A stretch of DNA of 64,000 nt from Chromobacterium sp. IIBBL 290-4 (GTDB taxonomy: Bacteria > Pseudomonadota > Gammaproteobacteria > Burkholderiales > Chromobacteriaceae). Shown here in pieces: positions 36,462 to 45,613 of the stretch. The stretch lies in assembly GCF_024207115.1 (NCBI RefSeq), contig NZ_CP100128.1:2232001-2296000 (forward strand), read 5' to 3'. The notes beneath the pieces were generated by a model, which did no database searches, was not told where the DNA came from, and saw only the letters and a program-made list of their open reading frames with translations. Numbering within the stretch: the stretch's first letter is position 1; each line of letters opens with the position of its first letter. The position numbers and the translations under genes are program-made.

Positions 36462-37604
36462 TCAACATTCCGCCGCGATCAACCGGTTCCTGCCTTGCTG
36501 TTTGGCGCGATACATGCGGATATCGGCGATTTCCACCAATTGCCGCCAGTCCTGGCAGCCTTCCTGCTGCCATTCCGCCAGGCCTATGCTGGCGGTGAGC
36601 GGCCGTCCGTCCGGACGCTCGCCCAAGCCGCTTTCCTGCAGCCGCGCGATCAAGGCGCGCGCCTGATGCAGGCTGGTGCCGGGCAGCAACAGCAGAAACT
36701 CCTCGCCGCCCCAGCGCACCAGTACATCGCTGCGCCGCAGCTGGCTGTCGAGCTGGGAGGCGAAATGGCACAGCACCCGGTCGCCGGCTTGATGGCCGTA
36801 GCGGTCGTTGACGTCCTTGAAATGATCGAGGTCGAAAAAGGCCAGGCTCAAGTCGGGCCGCTGCCGCTGCGCTTGCATCAGGGCCAGGATTTCTTCGCCG
36901 CTGCGGCGGGAGAATACGCCGGTCAGCGGGTCGCGCACCGCTTGTTTGACCAGCACGATGATGTAAGCCAGCTGGCTCACGCCGGCGATGGCCGCTACGC
37001 CGGAGAGCAGCGCCAGGAGCCATAGCTCGCCTCCCAGCGTGGCCCAGTTGGCGGAGTAGGGCGACAGCAAGTGCGTGAGCAGAAAACCGACCAGCACCGG
37101 CAAGGCGAACAGAGCGCTTTCCAGCAAGGCGAGCGGGAACACAGCCAGGCCGGCCAGCAACACGAAGGGCAGATAGGCATAGCCCGCGCCGATGGCGGCG
37201 GACAGGCCGCTGAGCTGGAAGTGGAACAGCAGCCAGAGCGAGGCGACATAAAACACGGTGGGGATGGCGAATAGCCAGGCCATGGCGCGATAGGCCGCCA
37301 TCATCGTGGCGTTGTGATGATGGCTGCGGGCCAGCGCCACAAAGGCCGCGCTAGCCGCCACGCGCAGCAAGGCCAGCGGTTGCCATAGCCCGGCGGGCAA
37401 GGTGAGGAGATCGACCAGGATCCACAGCGGCGTCAACAGCGCGAACAGCGTGGCGATCATCCGGACGCGGCCGATCAGGATGTGCCCGCGCCTATGGCTG
37501 AGCAAAGGCGCGTGCCCGAACGGCGCAACGAGTTGCAGGCCTTCATCGGCGTCGATTTCGCCGGGAATCAGGCCCAGCAGGGTGTGCCACAGATTGAGCT
37601 TCAT
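36462..37604 (-). CDS. diguanylate cyclase with membrane sensor region
   Basis: 380 residues. About six membrane helices from residue 45 to 220, then a GGDEF domain: DPLTGVFSRRSGEE, FFDLDHFKDVNDRYGHQAGD, and the catalytic motif RWGGEEF, a functional GGEEF form. The inhibitory site RxxD is present as RRSD five residues upstream, so product feedback is expected. No phosphodiesterase domain. It should make cyclic di-GMP in response to an unknown membrane signal. It faces away from the lysR gene; the spacer between them is AT-rich. Confidence 0.9.
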   Translation of the reverse strand: MKLNLWHTLLGLIPGEIDADEGLQLVAPFGHAPLLSHRRGHILIGRVRMIATLFALLTPLWILVDLLTLPAGLWQPLALLRVAASAAFVALARSHHHNATMMAAYRAMAWLFAIPTVFYVASLWLLFHFQLSGLSAAIGAGYAYLPFVLLAGLAVFPLALLESALFALPVLVGFLLTHLLSPYSANWATLGGELWLLALLSGVAAIAGVSQLAYIIVLVKQAVRDPLTGVFSRRSGEEILALMQAQRQRPDLSLAFFDLDHFKDVNDRYGHQAGDRVLCHFASQLDSQLRRSDVLVRWGGEEFLLLLPGTSLHQARALIARLQESGLGERPDGRPLTASIGLAEWQQEGCQDWRQLVEIADIRMYRAKQQGRNRLIAAEC

Positions 37605-37753
37605 CGAGTGCGTAAGGGTTGCCGTGTGAATATCATCGCACTTTTTATACTTGTGCGTATTGGGTTTAGTTTAGACCATTTTTTAATCATGGATATTGAG
37701 GATGTCGGGCGGGCCGGGTGTAATATCTGAGCCGTTCAAGGAGAGACTCAGGC

Positions 37754-38662
37754 ATGGAAACGCGCTGGCTGGAAGATTTTCTGGTATTGGCCGATACCGG
37801 CAGTTTTACCCGTTCGGCAGAATTGCGGCATCTGACCCAGCCGGCATTCTCGCGCCGCATCCGCGCGCTGGAGAGCTGGATGGGCGCGGACCTGATAGAC
37901 CGCACCACCTATCCGACCAAACTCACCGCCGCCGGCAAATTATTGCAGGAGCAGGCGGTGCCTTTGTTGGCCCAGCTCAACACTACCCGCACCATGCTGC
38001 GCGGCCTGCAGCCCTTGCCGCAGGGCACGCTGGAATTCGCCGTGCCGCACACGCTGTCGTTTTCTTATTTTCCCAAGTGGTTGACCGAGGTCGAAGATGG
38101 CTTCGGCCAGCTGTCCTGCCGCCTGCAGGCCAGCAATGTGCACGACGCGGTGCTGGCCTTCGTCGAAGGCGGCAGCGATTTCCTGATGTGCTATCACCAT
38201 CCCAAGCAGCCGGTGGAGCTGCACGACGCGCGCTATGGCGGATTGCGCCTGGGCGTGGAGCGTTTGCGGCCGTACTCGCGCGTGGAGGCCGGCGAAGCGC
38301 TTTACGTCTTGCCGGGCCATCCGGATGCACCATTGCCCTTCCTCGGCTACGCCAGCAATGCCTATTTCCGGCTGATGAGCGATTTGCTCTTGGTCAGCGG
38401 TCCGCAGCCGGCGCATTTGTCGCTGCGCTATGAAACGGATATGGCCGAAGGGCTGAAGCAGATGGCCCTGGCCGGCCACGGCCTGGCCTTCCTGCCGGAA
38501 AGCTCGGTGGCGGCGGAGTGCCAGGCCGGCTTGCTGATGCCCGCCGGCGGCGACGAATGGAGCGTGCAAATGGAGATTCAGCTGTATTGCGATCTGCGCC
38601 ACGCCAAGCCGGAGCAGGTGGCTTTGTGGGCGTATTTGAGCGAGCGCTACCCCGCGGTGTGA
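37754..38662 (+). CDS. LysR-type transcriptional regulator next to aspA
   Basis: 302 residues, family length. N-terminal winged helix-turn-helix: RWLEDFLVLADTGSFTRSAE, then TQPAFSRRIRALESWMGADL. The substrate-binding domain follows from about residue 90. It resembles the HypT/YjiE-type branch, but that is only an impression. Start ATG 37754 after GGAGAGACTCAGGC. The stop lies 22 bases before a perfect inverted repeat upstream of aspA, so control of aspA is likely. Confidence 0.85.
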   Translation: METRWLEDFLVLADTGSFTRSAELRHLTQPAFSRRIRALESWMGADLIDRTTYPTKLTAAGKLLQEQAVPLLAQLNTTRTMLRGLQPLPQGTLEFAVPHTLSFSYFPKWLTEVEDGFGQLSCRLQASNVHDAVLAFVEGGSDFLMCYHHPKQPVELHDARYGGLRLGVERLRPYSRVEAGEALYVLPGHPDAPLPFLGYASNAYFRLMSDLLLVSGPQPAHLSLRYETDMAEGLKQMALAGHGLAFLPESSVAAECQAGLLMPAGGDEWSVQMEIQLYCDLRHAKPEQVALWAYLSERYPAV

Positions 38663-38683
38663 GGCGGGGCCTGGGTTTGGCAT

Positions 38684-38706
38684 GGTTATGCATTTCCTGC
38701 ATAACC
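38684..38706. promoter_or_regulatory. LysR-type operator upstream of aspA
   Basis: Perfect 9-base inverted repeat: GGTTATGCA and TGCATAACC around TTTCC. Its core TGCATTTCCTGCA is the T-N11-A pattern of LysR-type regulator sites. It sits just after the lysR stop and about 95 bases upstream of the aspA start. Confidence 0.65.
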
Positions 38707-38722
38707 CCATCCGCATTCGGAA

Positions 38723-38752
38723 TTGGTCAAGCCGGCGGGGCAGGCATACAGT
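38723..38752 (+). promoter_or_regulatory. putative aspA promoter
   Basis: TTGGTC at 38723-38728 and TACAGT at 38747-38752, 18 bases apart. It lies immediately downstream of the inverted repeat, the arrangement expected for activation by the LysR protein. Confidence 0.45.
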
Positions 38753-38800
38753 GCGGGGCATTCCAGGCCGCGCATGACGGCCGCCCTGAGGAGAACGCAG

Positions 38801-40204
38801 ATGACCACCCGCATCGAACATGACCTGCTTGGCAACCGCGACGTGCCGGCCAGCGCCTACTGGGGCGTGCATACCCTGCGCGCCATCGAGAATTTCCCGA
38901 TCACCGGCCAGACCATAGGCAGCTACGGCGACCTGATCCGCGCGCTGGCCTGCATCAAGCAAGCCGCCGCCCAGGCCAACCGCGACCTCGGCATCTTGGA
39001 GCCCAAGCTGGCCCAGGCCATCGTCGATGCCTGCGAAGAAATCCGCTCCGGCAAGTTGCATGAAGAGTTCGTTGTCGATGTGATTCAGGGCGGTGCCGGG
39101 ACCTCCACCAATATGAACGCCAACGAGGTGATCGCCAACCGCGCGCTGGAGCTGCTGGGCCACGCCAAGGGCGAGTACCAATATCTGCACCCGAACGAGC
39201 ACGTCAACCTGTGCCAGAGCACCAACGACGTCTATCCGACCGCGCTGCGCCTGGCTGCCTTCTGGGGCGTGTTGAAGCTGGTGTCGCGGATGGAAGTGCT
39301 GCGCAAGTCCTTTGAGGACAAGGCCGAGGAGTTCAAGGACATCCTGAAGATGGGCCGCACCCAGCTGCAGGACGCGGTGCCGATGACGCTGGGCCAGGAA
39401 TTCCAGACCTATTCCGTGATGCTGGGCGAGGATGAGCAGCGCCTGAAGGAAGCCAGCGCGCTGATGCTGGAAATCAACCTCGGCGCCACCGCCATCGGCA
39501 CCGGCATCACCGCACACCCGGACTACGCCAAGCTGGTGTGCCTGCACCTGTCGGAACAGGTGGGCTGCAAGCTGATCACCGCGCCGAATCTGATCGAGGC
39601 CACCCAGGACTGCGGCGCTTTCGTGCAGCTGTCCGGCGTGCTCAAGCGCGTGGCGGTCAAGCTGTCCAAGACTTGCAACGATTTGCGCCTGTTGTCGTCC
39701 GGCCCGCGCGCCGGTTTCGGCGAGATCAATCTGCCGGCGCGCCAGGCGGGCTCGTCCATCATGCCGGGCAAGGTCAATCCGGTGATTCCGGAAGTGGTGA
39801 GCCAGGTGGCCTATGAAGTCATCGGCAACGACATGACCATCACCATGGCCGCCGAGGCCGGCCAGCTGCAGCTGAACGCCTTCGAACCGGTGATCGCCTA
39901 CAGTCTGTTCCGCAGCGCCGGCCATCTGGCCAATGCCTGCGACACGCTGACCGAGCACTGTGTAAAAGGCATCACCGCCAACTGCGAGCGCCTGCGCCAA
40001 AGCGTGGAAAACTCCATCGGCCTGGTGACTGCGCTCAACCCGGTGATCGGCTATGAAGCCGCCACCCGCGTGGCCGCCGAAGCGCACGCCAACGGCAGCA
40101 GCGTGGCCGAGGTGGTGCTGGCTCATGGCTTGCTGACCCGCGCTCAGCTGGACGACATCCTGCAACCGGAAACCCTGACTCAGCCGCGCTGGGTGACGCT
40201 GTAA
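38801..40204 (+). CDS. aspA: aspartate ammonia-lyase
   Basis: 467-residue aspartase of the fumarase/aspartase superfamily; converts aspartate to fumarate and ammonia. TSTNMNANEVIANRALE, NLCQSTNDVYPTALRL and the signature GSSIMPGKVNPVIPE with the catalytic serine loop are intact. Start ATG 38801 after TGAGGAGAACGC; the upstream in-frame extension has no family sequence. Single gene closed by a strong terminator. Confidence 0.93.
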   Translation: MTTRIEHDLLGNRDVPASAYWGVHTLRAIENFPITGQTIGSYGDLIRALACIKQAAAQANRDLGILEPKLAQAIVDACEEIRSGKLHEEFVVDVIQGGAGTSTNMNANEVIANRALELLGHAKGEYQYLHPNEHVNLCQSTNDVYPTALRLAAFWGVLKLVSRMEVLRKSFEDKAEEFKDILKMGRTQLQDAVPMTLGQEFQTYSVMLGEDEQRLKEASALMLEINLGATAIGTGITAHPDYAKLVCLHLSEQVGCKLITAPNLIEATQDCGAFVQLSGVLKRVAVKLSKTCNDLRLLSSGPRAGFGEINLPARQAGSSIMPGKVNPVIPEVVSQVAYEVIGNDMTITMAAEAGQLQLNAFEPVIAYSLFRSAGHLANACDTLTEHCVKGITANCERLRQSVENSIGLVTALNPVIGYEAATRVAAEAHANGSSVAEVVLAHGLLTRAQLDDILQPETLTQPRWVTL

Positions 40205-40242
40205 ACCGAATTCGTTTTTCTCCTTTGTTTGACTCGTGATTC

Positions 40243-40269
40243 CCGGCGCCTGGTGCGCCGGTTTTTTTT
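40243..40269 (+). terminator. rho-independent terminator of aspA
   Basis: CCGGCGC and GCGCCGG pair around a short loop, followed directly by eight T. Confidence 0.88.
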
Positions 40270-40355
40270 GCCTGTTTCACTGACTGCTGTCGATTGCGTT
40301 CAAGCGGGCAGGGTCGTATAACATTATGGTGCGGTGCACAATAAAGGAGCGGGTG

Positions 40356-40712
40356 ATGCGCGATCTACTGTGGTGGAGCTGGGGATTTCCCGCGCAGCTA
40401 TGCAGCAGTCTGCTGCAGCAAGAGCGCTGTCAGCGGCAATATTGGCGTTCCAGCCTGTTTTACGGCGCGCGCGTATGCCTGAGCCCTGCGCCCTTGCCGG
40501 ATAAGTTGGCGCGCCTGTCTCGACGCGGCTGCGCCGACGGCATCTCTCTTTGGCATGACAGCTGCCCGGCGGGTTTCGAGTTGCTGCGGCAGACATGCGC
40601 CCACCTGGACGCCGATGGGAGGAGCCTGGCATGGCAGCATTGTCTGACGCGTTGCCAGCGGATTTGCCAGGACAGTCTGGTTGAGCTGGGGCGCGCGTGG
40701 TCGCATTGCTGA
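40356..40712 (+). CDS. small cysteine-rich hypothetical protein
   Basis: 118 residues from ATG 40356, which follows AAGGAGCGGGTG, a strong ribosome site. Ten cysteines are spread along the chain, several spaced like CHTR-type loops (CLTRCQRIC near the end). No signal peptide, no membrane helix and no known domain. It stands alone between the aspA terminator and the DUF2164 gene. Whether it is expressed is not certain. Confidence 0.5.
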   Translation: MRDLLWWSWGFPAQLCSSLLQQERCQRQYWRSSLFYGARVCLSPAPLPDKLARLSRRGCADGISLWHDSCPAGFELLRQTCAHLDADGRSLAWQHCLTRCQRICQDSLVELGRAWSHC

Positions 40713-40774
40713 TCCCGGCGCTAGCCGTTGCGTCGGCCGCTGAGGGATAATCGCTCTTTTTCGTGGAGCGCGAC

Positions 40775-41014
40775 GTGGCCAATTCCTTCAAATTGGGCGA
40801 ATCTCAGCTGCACTATCTGGCGCCGCGGCTGCAGGCCTATATGAACGAACAGCTGGGCGTGGAGCTAGGCGGTTTCGACGCGCGTTTTCTGCTGGATTTC
40901 CTCGCGGAAGAGCTTGGGCGCGAAATCTACAACAAGGCGCTGCAAGACGCGCAGGCCGCGCTGGCGGCCAGAATGGAAAGCCTGCAAGCGGCGATTTGGG
41001 AGCTGGAGCAGTAA
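40775..41014 (+). CDS. DUF2164 family protein
   Basis: About 79 residues, starting at GTG 40775 (VANSFKLGES) or GTG 40763. The conserved pattern of DUF2164 is visible: helix LAPRLQAYMNEQLGVELGGF, then FLLDFLAEELGREIYNKAL and a final helical DAQAALAARMESL. A small cytoplasmic protein of unknown function, common in proteobacteria. Confidence 0.75.
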   Translation: MANSFKLGESQLHYLAPRLQAYMNEQLGVELGGFDARFLLDFLAEELGREIYNKALQDAQAALAARMESLQAAIWELEQ

Positions 41015-41093
41015 GAGATGGCATGTTCGGACTGACCATGCAGTTCAATTGCGGTTACAATCGACCATCCTATCTTTTCATGCTGTCGTACCG

Positions 41094-41693
41094 ATGCTCT
41101 ATCTGCGTTTGATGATAAAAGGTTTTCTATTGGCGGTGCTGGCGGTGGCGCTTGGCTTCGCGTGGATAGCCTGGAGCATTGCCGATTACGGCAACGATGC
41201 TGACGAACCCAATGCCGACGCGGCGCTGGTGCTGGGCGCCGCGGCTTGGGGCAACAAGCCCTCGCCGGTGTTCCGCGAGCGCATCAACCATGCGGTCAAG
41301 CTGTACCAGGGCGGCAAGGTGCGCTGGATCGTCTTCACCGGGGGCACGCCGGAGCCGGGTTATCCGGCCGAGGCCGATGTGGGGCGCGAGTTCGCCGCCA
41401 AGCTGGGGGTGCCGATGACGGCGATGCTGGCGGAGAACCAATCGCGCACCACTTGGCAGAATCTGTCGAACTCCCGCGATCTGGGCAATCAGTTCGGCAT
41501 CCATTCCTATTTATTGGTCAGCGACCCCTTGCACATGCGCCGCGCGGTGCTGATGGCCAACGATCTGGGCCTGCGCGCCTATCCCGCGCCGACGCAGTCC
41601 AGCCGCTTCAAAACCTTTTCCAACTGGTCGCGTTTTCTGGCGCGCGAGACCTGGCTGTATGTCGGTTATCGGGTGTTCCGCCAGCTTTCCTGA
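41094..41693 (+). CDS. DUF218 / YdcF-like membrane-anchored protein
   Basis: 199 residues. N-terminal membrane helix (LMIKGFLLAVLAVALGFAWI), then the DUF218 domain: AALVLGAAAWGNKPSP, IVFTGGTPEPGYPAEADVGR, ENQSRTTWQNL and HSYLLVSDPLHMRRA. Family members (YdcF, SanA, ElyC) act in the envelope; their reaction is not established. Start ATG 41094 or 41112. A terminator follows. Confidence 0.82.
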   Translation: MLYLRLMIKGFLLAVLAVALGFAWIAWSIADYGNDADEPNADAALVLGAAAWGNKPSPVFRERINHAVKLYQGGKVRWIVFTGGTPEPGYPAEADVGREFAAKLGVPMTAMLAENQSRTTWQNLSNSRDLGNQFGIHSYLLVSDPLHMRRAVLMANDLGLRAYPAPTQSSRFKTFSNWSRFLARETWLYVGYRVFRQLS

Positions 41694-41740
41694 GAATTGT
41701 GGATAATTTCTGAATTTATCAAAATCTGTGGATAAAACAA

Positions 41741-41764
41741 AAGCCGGCGTTTGCCGGCTTTTTT
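41741..41764 (+). terminator. rho-independent terminator
   Basis: AAGCCGGC and GCCGGCTT pair around GTTT, followed by TTTT. It ends the DUF218 transcript and stands between convergent genes. Confidence 0.85.
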
Positions 41765-41786
41765 GCGTCGAACGGGATCGCTTGGA

Positions 41787-42146
41787 TCAGGCCGCGTGCC
41801 ACAGGTCGATCAGTTCGCTGGCTTGCAGCGACTTCACTTCCGGACGGCTTTCCAGCCAGGCGACCAGATCGCCGCGCAGCGTCTCGTCGATCTGCACGCC
41901 GCTGATCGGGAAGGCCACGCCTTCCAGGCGATTCTTGCCGTCGAAATGGCCGCCGAAGCTGATGCCGGCTTCGTCGAAACGGGTCAGCCAGCCGTCCAGC
42001 AGCGCGTCGGCATCGGCCGCGTCATGCAGTTCGGCGATCAGGTGGAAGCCCAGTTCGCGGAATTCGCCGACGCGCATTTTCTTGCGCTGGCGGGCGTTCA
42101 GGCGTTTCAGGCGTTGGGCGGAGTTCGGGTTGCGCGGGAGAGCCAT
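41787..42146 (-). CDS. yggL: YggL family 50S ribosome-associated protein
   Basis: 119 residues. The basic start (RNPNSAQRLKRLNARQRKKM) and RVGEFRELGFHL, then GGHFDGKNRLEGVAF, are characteristic of YggL (DUF469), which binds the large ribosomal subunit. Complete, single gene. Confidence 0.85.
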   Translation of the reverse strand: MALPRNPNSAQRLKRLNARQRKKMRVGEFRELGFHLIAELHDAADADALLDGWLTRFDEAGISFGGHFDGKNRLEGVAFPISGVQIDETLRGDLVAWLESRPEVKSLQASELIDLWHAA

Positions 42147-42265
42147 GGTGAATCCTTAGTTCTTCAAATCGGGCGATCATAGCAGGTTTTTGCTGGCGTT
42201 CCGGTTAAGATGATCTGGAGAAGCCGCGTCATGCGCGCGAACGGGACCAGACGGGAGCCAACCGG

Positions 42266-42838
42266 ATGCAGATTTACACCATAGACGATTTTCGGCCCAT
42301 GCCCTGGGCCAATGGCGGCGGCGAGACGCTGGAGCTGTTTAGGTTGCCGCATCCGCGCCGCCAGGACGCTTTCGCCCTCAGGCTGTCGGTAGCGGATGTC
42401 AGGCAGAGCGGGCCTTTTTCGCATTTTGCCGGCGTGGACAGGCAGTTGGGCCTGCTGGAGGGCGCCGGCATGGAGCTGGCGCTGGCGGATGGCCGCGTTT
42501 TGCGTCTGGACCAGGCTGGCCAAGTCGTGGCGTTTACCGGCGAAATCGACATAGCCTGCCGCTTGCTGGATGGCCCGCTGCGCGATTGCAATCTGATGTT
42601 GGCGCGGGACTGGGGACGAGGCGAGTTGAGCCATGCGGCCTGCGAGGCAGGCGAAATCCTGGAGTGGGAAGCCTGCGATCTGAGCCTGATCTATCTGCAT
42701 CAGGGGCGCTGGTCTGCAGAGGGCGGCGAGTTGCCGAAAGAATGTTTGTTGCTGGCGGAACAGGAAACCGTCCGTTTAGAGGCCTTAAGCGCGGCCGCCT
42801 ATTGGCGAGCGGACGTGACGCTTCATTCCGCAGCCTGA
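42266..42838 (+). CDS. hutD: HutD/Ves family protein
   Basis: 190-residue cupin-like protein of the HutD/Ves family. PMPWANGGGETLELFRLP and RLSVADVRQSGPFSHFAGVDR (the family signature) are clear. HutD members accompany histidine-utilisation genes and are thought to limit that pathway, but no hut gene is in the window, so the symbol is by family only. Ends at a hairpin. Confidence 0.78.
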   Translation: MQIYTIDDFRPMPWANGGGETLELFRLPHPRRQDAFALRLSVADVRQSGPFSHFAGVDRQLGLLEGAGMELALADGRVLRLDQAGQVVAFTGEIDIACRLLDGPLRDCNLMLARDWGRGELSHAACEAGEILEWEACDLSLIYLHQGRWSAEGGELPKECLLLAEQETVRLEALSAAAYWRADVTLHSAA

Positions 42839-42843
42839 AGAAC

Positions 42844-42868
42844 AAAGCCGGCCGCGAGGGCCGGCTTT
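42844..42868. terminator. bidirectional terminator between hutD and ubiD
   Basis: AAAGCCGGC and GCCGGCTTT pair around CGCGAGG. It lies between convergent genes and has short A and T runs on both sides. Confidence 0.75.
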
Positions 42869-42887
42869 GTCGCAGAGGGGGAGAGCG

Positions 42888-44363
42888 TCATAGCCCCAGC
42901 TCGCTCCACAGCGCGTCTACCCGCTGTTTGACGGCATCGTCCATCACGATGGGCGTGCCCCATTCGCGGTTGGTTTCGCCCGGCATCTTGTTGGTGGCGT
43001 CCAGCCCCATCTTGCCGCCCAGGCCGGAGATCGGGCTGGCGAAGTCCAGGTAGTCGATAGGCGTGTGGTCGATCAGGGTGGTGTCGCGCACCGGGTCCAT
43101 GCGGGTGGTGATCGCCCAGATCACTTCCTTCCAGTCGCGGGTATTGACGTCGTCGTCCACCACCACGATGAACTTGGTGTACATGAACTGGCGCAGGAAG
43201 CTCCAGCAGCCCATCATCACCCGCTTGGCGTGGCCGGGATACTGCTTCTTGATGCTGACGATGGCCATGCGGTAGCTGCAGCCTTCCGGCGGCAGGTAGA
43301 AGTCCACGATCTCCGGAAACTGCTTCTGCAGAATCGGCACGAACACCTCGTTCAGCGCCACGCCCAAAATGGCCGGCTCATCCGGCGGCTTGCCGGTGTA
43401 GGTGCTGTGGTAGATGGCATTTTCGCGCATGGTGATGCGATCTATGGTCAGCACCGGGAAGCTGTCCTGCTCGTTGTAATAACCGGTGTGATCGCCGTAG
43501 GGGCCTTCCATCGCCATATCGTTGGGGTGGATGTGGCCTTCCAGCACGATTTCCGCGCGCGCAGGCACTTGCAGGTCCGATCCCAGACATTTCACCAGCT
43601 CGGTGCGGCTGCCGCGCAATAGGCCGGCGAACTGGTACTCGGACAACGTGTCCGGCACTGGCGTCACCGCGCCCAGTATCGTTGCCGGGTCGCAGCCCAG
43701 CACCACCGCAACCGGATAGGGGGCGTCCGGGTTCTGCTGGCGGAATTCGCGGTAATCCAGCGCGCCGCCGCGGTGGGCCAGCCAGCGCATGATCACGCGG
43801 TTCTTGCCTATCACCTGCTGGCGGTAAATGCCGAGATTCTGCCGTTTCTTGTTCGGCCCGCGCGTGACGGTTAGGCCCCAGGTAATCAACGGCGCTACAT
43901 CGCCCGGCCAGCAATGCTGAATGGGTAATTTTTCCAGATCGACTGCCGCGCCTTCCCAGACGATGTCCTGGCAGGGCGCTTTTTTGACTTCTTTGGGCGC
44001 CATGGACAGCACCTGCTTCAGCAGCGGCAGCTTGTCCCAGGCATCCTTCAGGCCCTTGGGCGGTTCCGGCTCTTTCAGATAGGCCAAGGTCTTGCCTATC
44101 TCTCTGAGTTGCATCACATCTTCGGCGCCCATACCCATCGCCACCCGCTCGGGCGTGCCGAACAGATTGGCCAAAACCGGGAAGCCATAGGTCTTGCCAT
44201 CATGGCTCGCTTGCTCGAACAGCAAGGCGGGGCCGCCGGCTTTCAATACCCGGTCGCCGATTTCGGTCATTTCCAGATGCGGCGAGACCGGCGTCCTGAT
44301 GCGCTTCAGCAGTTGTTTTTCTTCTAGTTGGGAGATGAATTCCCGGAGATCGGCATATTTCAT
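42888..44363 (-). CDS. ubiD: 4-hydroxy-3-polyprenylbenzoate decarboxylase UbiD
   Basis: 491 residues, full family length. Decarboxylates the ubiquinone precursor with prenylated [20 protein letters not shown], the catalytic block [20 protein letters not shown] (Glu and Arg nearby) and [15 protein letters not shown] are visible, with [16 protein letters not shown] toward the C-terminus. Needs a UbiX partner, not in the window. Confidence 0.93.
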   Translation of the reverse strand: MKYADLREFISQLEEKQLLKRIRTPVSPHLEMTEIGDRVLKAGGPALLFEQASHDGKTYGFPVLANLFGTPERVAMGMGAEDVMQLREIGKTLAYLKEPEPPKGLKDAWDKLPLLKQVLSMAPKEVKKAPCQDIVWEGAAVDLEKLPIQHCWPGDVAPLITWGLTVTRGPNKKRQNLGIYRQQVIGKNRVIMRWLAHRGGALDYREFRQQNPDAPYPVAVVLGCDPATILGAVTPVPDTLSEYQFAGLLRGSRTELVKCLGSDLQVPARAEIVLEGHIHPNDMAMEGPYGDHTGYYNEQDSFPVLTIDRITMRENAIYHSTYTGKPPDEPAILGVALNEVFVPILQKQFPEIVDFYLPPEGCSYRMAIVSIKKQYPGHAKRVMMGCWSFLRQFMYTKFIVVVDDDVNTRDWKEVIWAITTRMDPVRDTTLIDHTPIDYLDFASPISGLGGKMGLDATNKMPGETNREWGTPIVMDDAVKQRVDALWSELGL

Positions 44364-44509
44364 GATTGTTTCATGATCTGGCGCAAAGTTGGAATAAGGG
44401 GGCTTGGCTAATCTGCCTTCGGAGGTCGCACGCTACTGCCGGCGGGGGAAGCTGTCAACGCTGGGAGCGCATCAGGCGGCAAATTTTTGTATGTAATGGA
44501 GAACAGAAC

Positions 44510-45121
44510 ATGAAGAAGCTCGCACTCGCCGCCATGATCGGCATGATTTCCGCCAGCGCGTTTGCCGCCCAAGGCGACATTCTGGCTCGTTTCCGCCTGA
44601 TCGACGTGGATCCGTCCGCCAGCTGGAGCAATTCCGGCGCGCTGCCTGGCTTGTCTGTGGATGCCAAGAGTTCGGTTGCACCTGAATTAGATTTCACCTA
44701 CATGATCACCAACAATATCGGCGCGGAGCTGATTCTGGGCACTTCCCGGCACAAGATCACCGCCAATGGCGCGGATATCGGCAAAGTCTCGGTGTTGCCG
44801 CCGACGGTGACGCTGCAATACCATTTCGCGCCTGAGGCTACGTTCCGTCCCTATGTCGGCGCAGGTCTGAACTACACCCGTTTTTATGATAATGGTTTGA
44901 ATGCAGGCGGTTCCACTCCGCTGAATGTGAAGAACAACAGCTTTGGCCCGGCGCTGCAAGCTGGCGCGGATATCGCCATCAACAAGAGCTGGTTCTTCAA
45001 CGTCGATGTGAAGAAACTGTGGGTGCAGACCGATGTGACCGTCGCGTCGAATGGCGCCAAACTGGGCACTCTGCACGTAGATCCGTGGGTCTTCGGCGTG
45101 GGCATCGGCACCAAGTTCTGA
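44510..45121 (+). CDS. ompW: OmpW family outer-membrane porin
   Basis: 203 residues with signal peptide MKKLALAAMIGMISASAFA (cleavage after AFA). The mature part reads like OmpW: GDILARFRLIDVDPSAS, AELILGTSRHKI, YHFAPEATFRPYVGAGLNYT and the terminal VFGVGIGTKF ending in phenylalanine, the sign of an outer-membrane beta-barrel. Start ATG 44510 after AATGGAGAAC. Divergent from ubiD. Confidence 0.92.
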   Translation: MKKLALAAMIGMISASAFAAQGDILARFRLIDVDPSASWSNSGALPGLSVDAKSSVAPELDFTYMITNNIGAELILGTSRHKITANGADIGKVSVLPPTVTLQYHFAPEATFRPYVGAGLNYTRFYDNGLNAGGSTPLNVKNNSFGPALQAGADIAINKSWFFNVDVKKLWVQTDVTVASNGAKLGTLHVDPWVFGVGIGTKF

Positions 45122-45142
45122 TTCGGATCCAAAAGGATAGCC

Positions 45143-45168
45143 AGGACGCCTGCGGGCGTCCTTTTTTA
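45143..45168 (+). terminator. rho-independent terminator of ompW
   Basis: AGGACGCC and GGGCGTCCT pair around a 3-base loop, followed by a run of T. Confidence 0.85.
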
Positions 45169-45613
45169 TTTTCTGGAAAGGGAAATTCTGAATATTGAAA
45201 TGCTGTTGACATTTATTGCGAAGCGGCGAATGCTGGGATGTGAAGCAAACGCCTGTATGGCGCAATGCGCTTGGCTTTGAACATTCGCACGCCGGGCGTG
45301 GCATATTCTGCCAAGCCTCAGTCCCGCTTAGGGCGGCAAAGCTGGCTGGGAAGTTGGCGCAAAGATTGTTCTAGATATATTTGTTGTCAAAATACATCAT
45401 TTTTGATGACAAAAAAAATTGATTTTTCATGCGCTCCACCTACATGTTTCGCTCTTTTTTCCATTGAAAAGAGCAACTTATCCCGAATAAATCTGTCCGG
45501 ATTCGATAGGTGGGGAAAAATGCGCTGAGGTCTTGAATTTACTAGGGATTTCGGCGGCCCCGAAAACGGTTTTTTTGTTAAAATGGCGCCCTTTTTCGTG
45601 GCGGGGAAGATCA
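45169..45613. other. non-coding leader region upstream of potA
   Basis: No gene is supported in these 445 bases. It is AT-rich between 45360 and 45480 and holds a perfect 8-base hairpin GCTCTTTT / AAAAGAGC at 45451-45474, plus TTGTCA and TGACAA arranged as an inverted pair near 45387-45415. The potA promoter is probably close to TTAAAAT at 45576-45582, without a clear -35. Confidence 0.45.

Noticed and set aside
37940..40165. 741-codon open frame antisense to lysR and aspA
   Set aside because: Mirror of strongly GC-biased genes; repetitive His/Gln/Ala-rich translation and no family pattern.
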